This document shows, piece after piece, positions 62,380 through 64,000 of a DNA stretch of 64,000 nucleotides. Below the pieces are notes generated by a model, which did not search any database, had not been told where the DNA came from, and was given only the letters and a program-made list of their open reading frames with translations. Location of the stretch: contig VWPU01011884.1 in the NCBI GenBank assembly GCA_013398955.1, positions 303,469 through 367,468 on the forward strand. The letters run 5' to 3'. Made by a program: the position numbers and the translations under genes. How positions within the stretch are numbered: position 1 is the first letter of the stretch; each line of letters begins with the position of its first letter. This stretch comes from Callaeas wilsoni (taxonomy: Eukaryota > Chordata > Aves > Passeriformes > Callaeidae).

Positions 62380-62520
62380 ACAGAGTTCAAGAAGAATTTG
62401 GACAATACCCTCAGGCACGTGGTGTGACTCTTGGGAATGGTGCTGTGCAGGGCTGGGAGTTGGACTTGATGATCTTTGTGGGTCCCTTGCAATTCAACTT
62501 ATTCTGTGATTCTGTGATTA
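62380..62520 (+). mobile_element. CR1 LINE 3'-end fragment
   Basis: AGAGTTCAAGAAGAATTTGG, then the GACTCTTGGGAATGG phrase, then GTTGGACTTGATGATCTTTG, then GGGTCCCTTGCAATTCAACT, ending in two ATTCTGTG octamers. This is the standard layout of an avian CR1 3' untranslated end. Only about 140 bp remain; coding sequence is absent, so it is a very short 5'-truncated copy. Confidence 0.85.
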
Positions 62521-63982
62521 AACTTTCACAAACAGAATTCATGTCCTATAATGCTATCCAAGATCACTTGTAGACTGTTATCTTGAATAGGTTGTGATTT
62601 TACCACTTTCGAGAGGTGAAAAAATATTTTCTCGGAATTTGTTTTGTTTCTGTTTATGAAAATGTCTTTATTTGATTTGCAAAAGAATATTAATATTCTC
62701 AAATTTAATTAATATGGGGGAAAATTCATAAGATTTGCATAAGATTTGTGGGTAAACTTTTGTTTGGGGACCTTTTGTGCTAGGCACAGTAAGCATAAAA
62801 AGTAGCAAAAAAGAGAAGTTTATCCTCTAAACAGACAAAAAAGTAAAAGCAGCAGAAAATAGCAAGTATATTTCATTATATCTTTGGGGAATGGAGGCAG
62901 GGATGTCAAAAAAAGAACTAGGCGGTCACCTAGGGATATGTGAAAAGAATAAAGAAAGAAAGAATATTGAATTTGAGGCAGTTAGAGGAGAAGAATGGCA
63001 AAAGAACCAGGTGATGATAAACATTGGATGCAAGGACTATGAAAAAAGAGGAAAGTCAGACAAAGTAGAGAAACAAGGAAATGGCCAGATTGTAAATAGT
63101 CTCTGAATGTAGCAAAGCTCAAACTTTGGATGCAGCCGCTCTCACTGACTAGTGTTTCTGGCTCTATGAGAGAAAAATGATGGCAGGTGGAGAGCAGAAG
63201 AGGAAAATAATAGTCTCAGCCTGTTAGCCTCAATCCAATGAAATCCTGGAACCATGGAAAAGCACAATAAACACCTGAGATCAAAACCAGACTAAGAACA
63301 AACTCCTCCATTTCCTAGCTGGATAAATAGAGCTAAATTTTCAGAAGCAGCTGTATGTATCCATGTGTAATTCTTTTCTGTTCTCTGTGTAAAGAAATCC
63401 ACTATTAATCCTCAGACTATATTTGCATATATGAGTTACACACATCTTGAATGAAAATGCAGTTTGTATATGGGTTACATAGACGTCTGAATATGCACCA
63501 ATTTGGATCAGACAAATTGCACACACACAGTTTTAGATACTGCTTAGAGGCACCCTTGAAAGGCACCCTTGATTCAAAAGCTATTAGCTACTCATCTTAA
63601 ATCTCACAAGTCATGCAGGATTAGTCCTAGTATTATTAATGCAGAGAACAAAGTGATTGGAGATTCAAAAGTCATTTTAGATGAATTTAGTAAATTTTAT
63701 AGCAATCTTTTCACATCAAAGGGTTAAGAGGATAATGGTTATGAATATATTCCTTGATGTTTAAAGGATCCTTCAATTCCACCTGAGGACAGTATAGGTC
63801 TGGAATAATCTATTACCCATAATCAGATGGAGCATGCAATTTATTTTGGGTGAAATTCTCCTCATCTGCATAATTGGTCTTTACATACAGGAACTTTAGG
63901 GAAGGGAAATTCATTTTGGCTACTTGGGGTCAGGATGTATCATATGGCCCTTTAAAAAAATTCCACAAACAACTAATGCTGA
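62521..63982. other. unique AT-rich non-coding sequence
   Basis: No gene is recognised. A 12-bp duplication (AGGCACCCTTGA at 63548-63559 and 63561-63572) is the only small repeat noted. Confidence 0.5.
63548..63572. repeat. 12-bp direct duplication
   Basis: AGGCACCCTTGA occurs twice, separated by one base. Confidence 0.9.
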
Positions 63983-64000
63983 GGGAAGGGAAGGGAAGGG
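63983..64000 (+). repeat. (GGGAA)n repeat, G-quadruplex-capable, cut by window end
   Basis: Four GGG runs with two-base loops (GGGAAGGGAAGGGAAGGG) meet the usual G-quadruplex pattern on the plus strand. The array reaches the last base and probably continues. Confidence 0.85.

Noticed and set aside
1..64000. CRISPR array, operon, phage or plasmid module
   Set aside because: All repeats are microsatellites, small duplications or retroelements; there is no spaced palindromic repeat array and no dense gene packing.
1..64000. tRNA, rRNA or recognisable microRNA genes
   Set aside because: No A-box/B-box pair with a cloverleaf and no long imperfect hairpin of precursor type was noticed by eye; a covariance-model scan would be needed to exclude them.

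Overview
The window looks like AT-rich vertebrate nuclear DNA, most probably from a bird. The main evidence is CR1 LINE fragments, two of which end in the short direct-repeat tail typical of avian CR1 (ATTCTATGA at 57959-57967; a doubled ATTCTGTG at 62501-62520). LTRs of endogenous-retrovirus type are also present, and there are no Alu- or L1-like sequences. No complete protein-coding gene, rRNA, tRNA, operon, CRISPR array or prokaryotic feature is visible. The best reading is a large intron or an intergenic gene desert. Most short open frames are chance products of AT-rich sequence or lie inside repeats.

Layout. 1-11.8 kb: unique non-coding sequence with an (ATT)n microsatellite at 8205-8270 and a weak DNA-transposon-like scrap near 9.4 kb. 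11.85-12.18 kb: an ancient CR1 ORF2 fragment. 14.83-14.94 kb: a pure (AGAGA)21 array. 15.5-15.9 kb: the first of several repeat-free stretches that look like conserved non-coding elements (others at 31.3-31.7, 43.4-43.6, 49.05-49.56, 55.1-55.5 and 58.6-59.0 kb). 16.3-17.5 and 26.3-26.6 kb: GC-richer islands of unknown origin. 22.6 kb: a palindromic AT array. 29.3 kb: a perfect 10-bp-stem hairpin. 32.56-32.86 kb: an old CR1 3' part. 36.13-36.79 kb: a solo LTR with TG...CA ends and a perfect 5-bp target duplication (TCCCA). 41.5-42.4 kb: a second LTR, sense on the minus strand, with a polyadenylation signal. 45.85-45.99 kb (minus): the only stretch that reads like a genuine coding exon, of unknown family. 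51.43-52.01 kb (minus): an old CR1 reverse-transcriptase fragment. 57.23-57.97 kb: a better-preserved 5'-truncated CR1. 62.38-62.52 kb: a CR1 tail. The window ends in a GGGAA repeat.

The parts do not form a pathway. The window is a layered record of transposon insertion in otherwise unique DNA, with candidate regulatory elements between the insertions. I found no convincing new biological system. The observations most worth checking are the candidate exon, the two LTRs and the candidate conserved elements. All calls are by eye; no alignment or database search was run.
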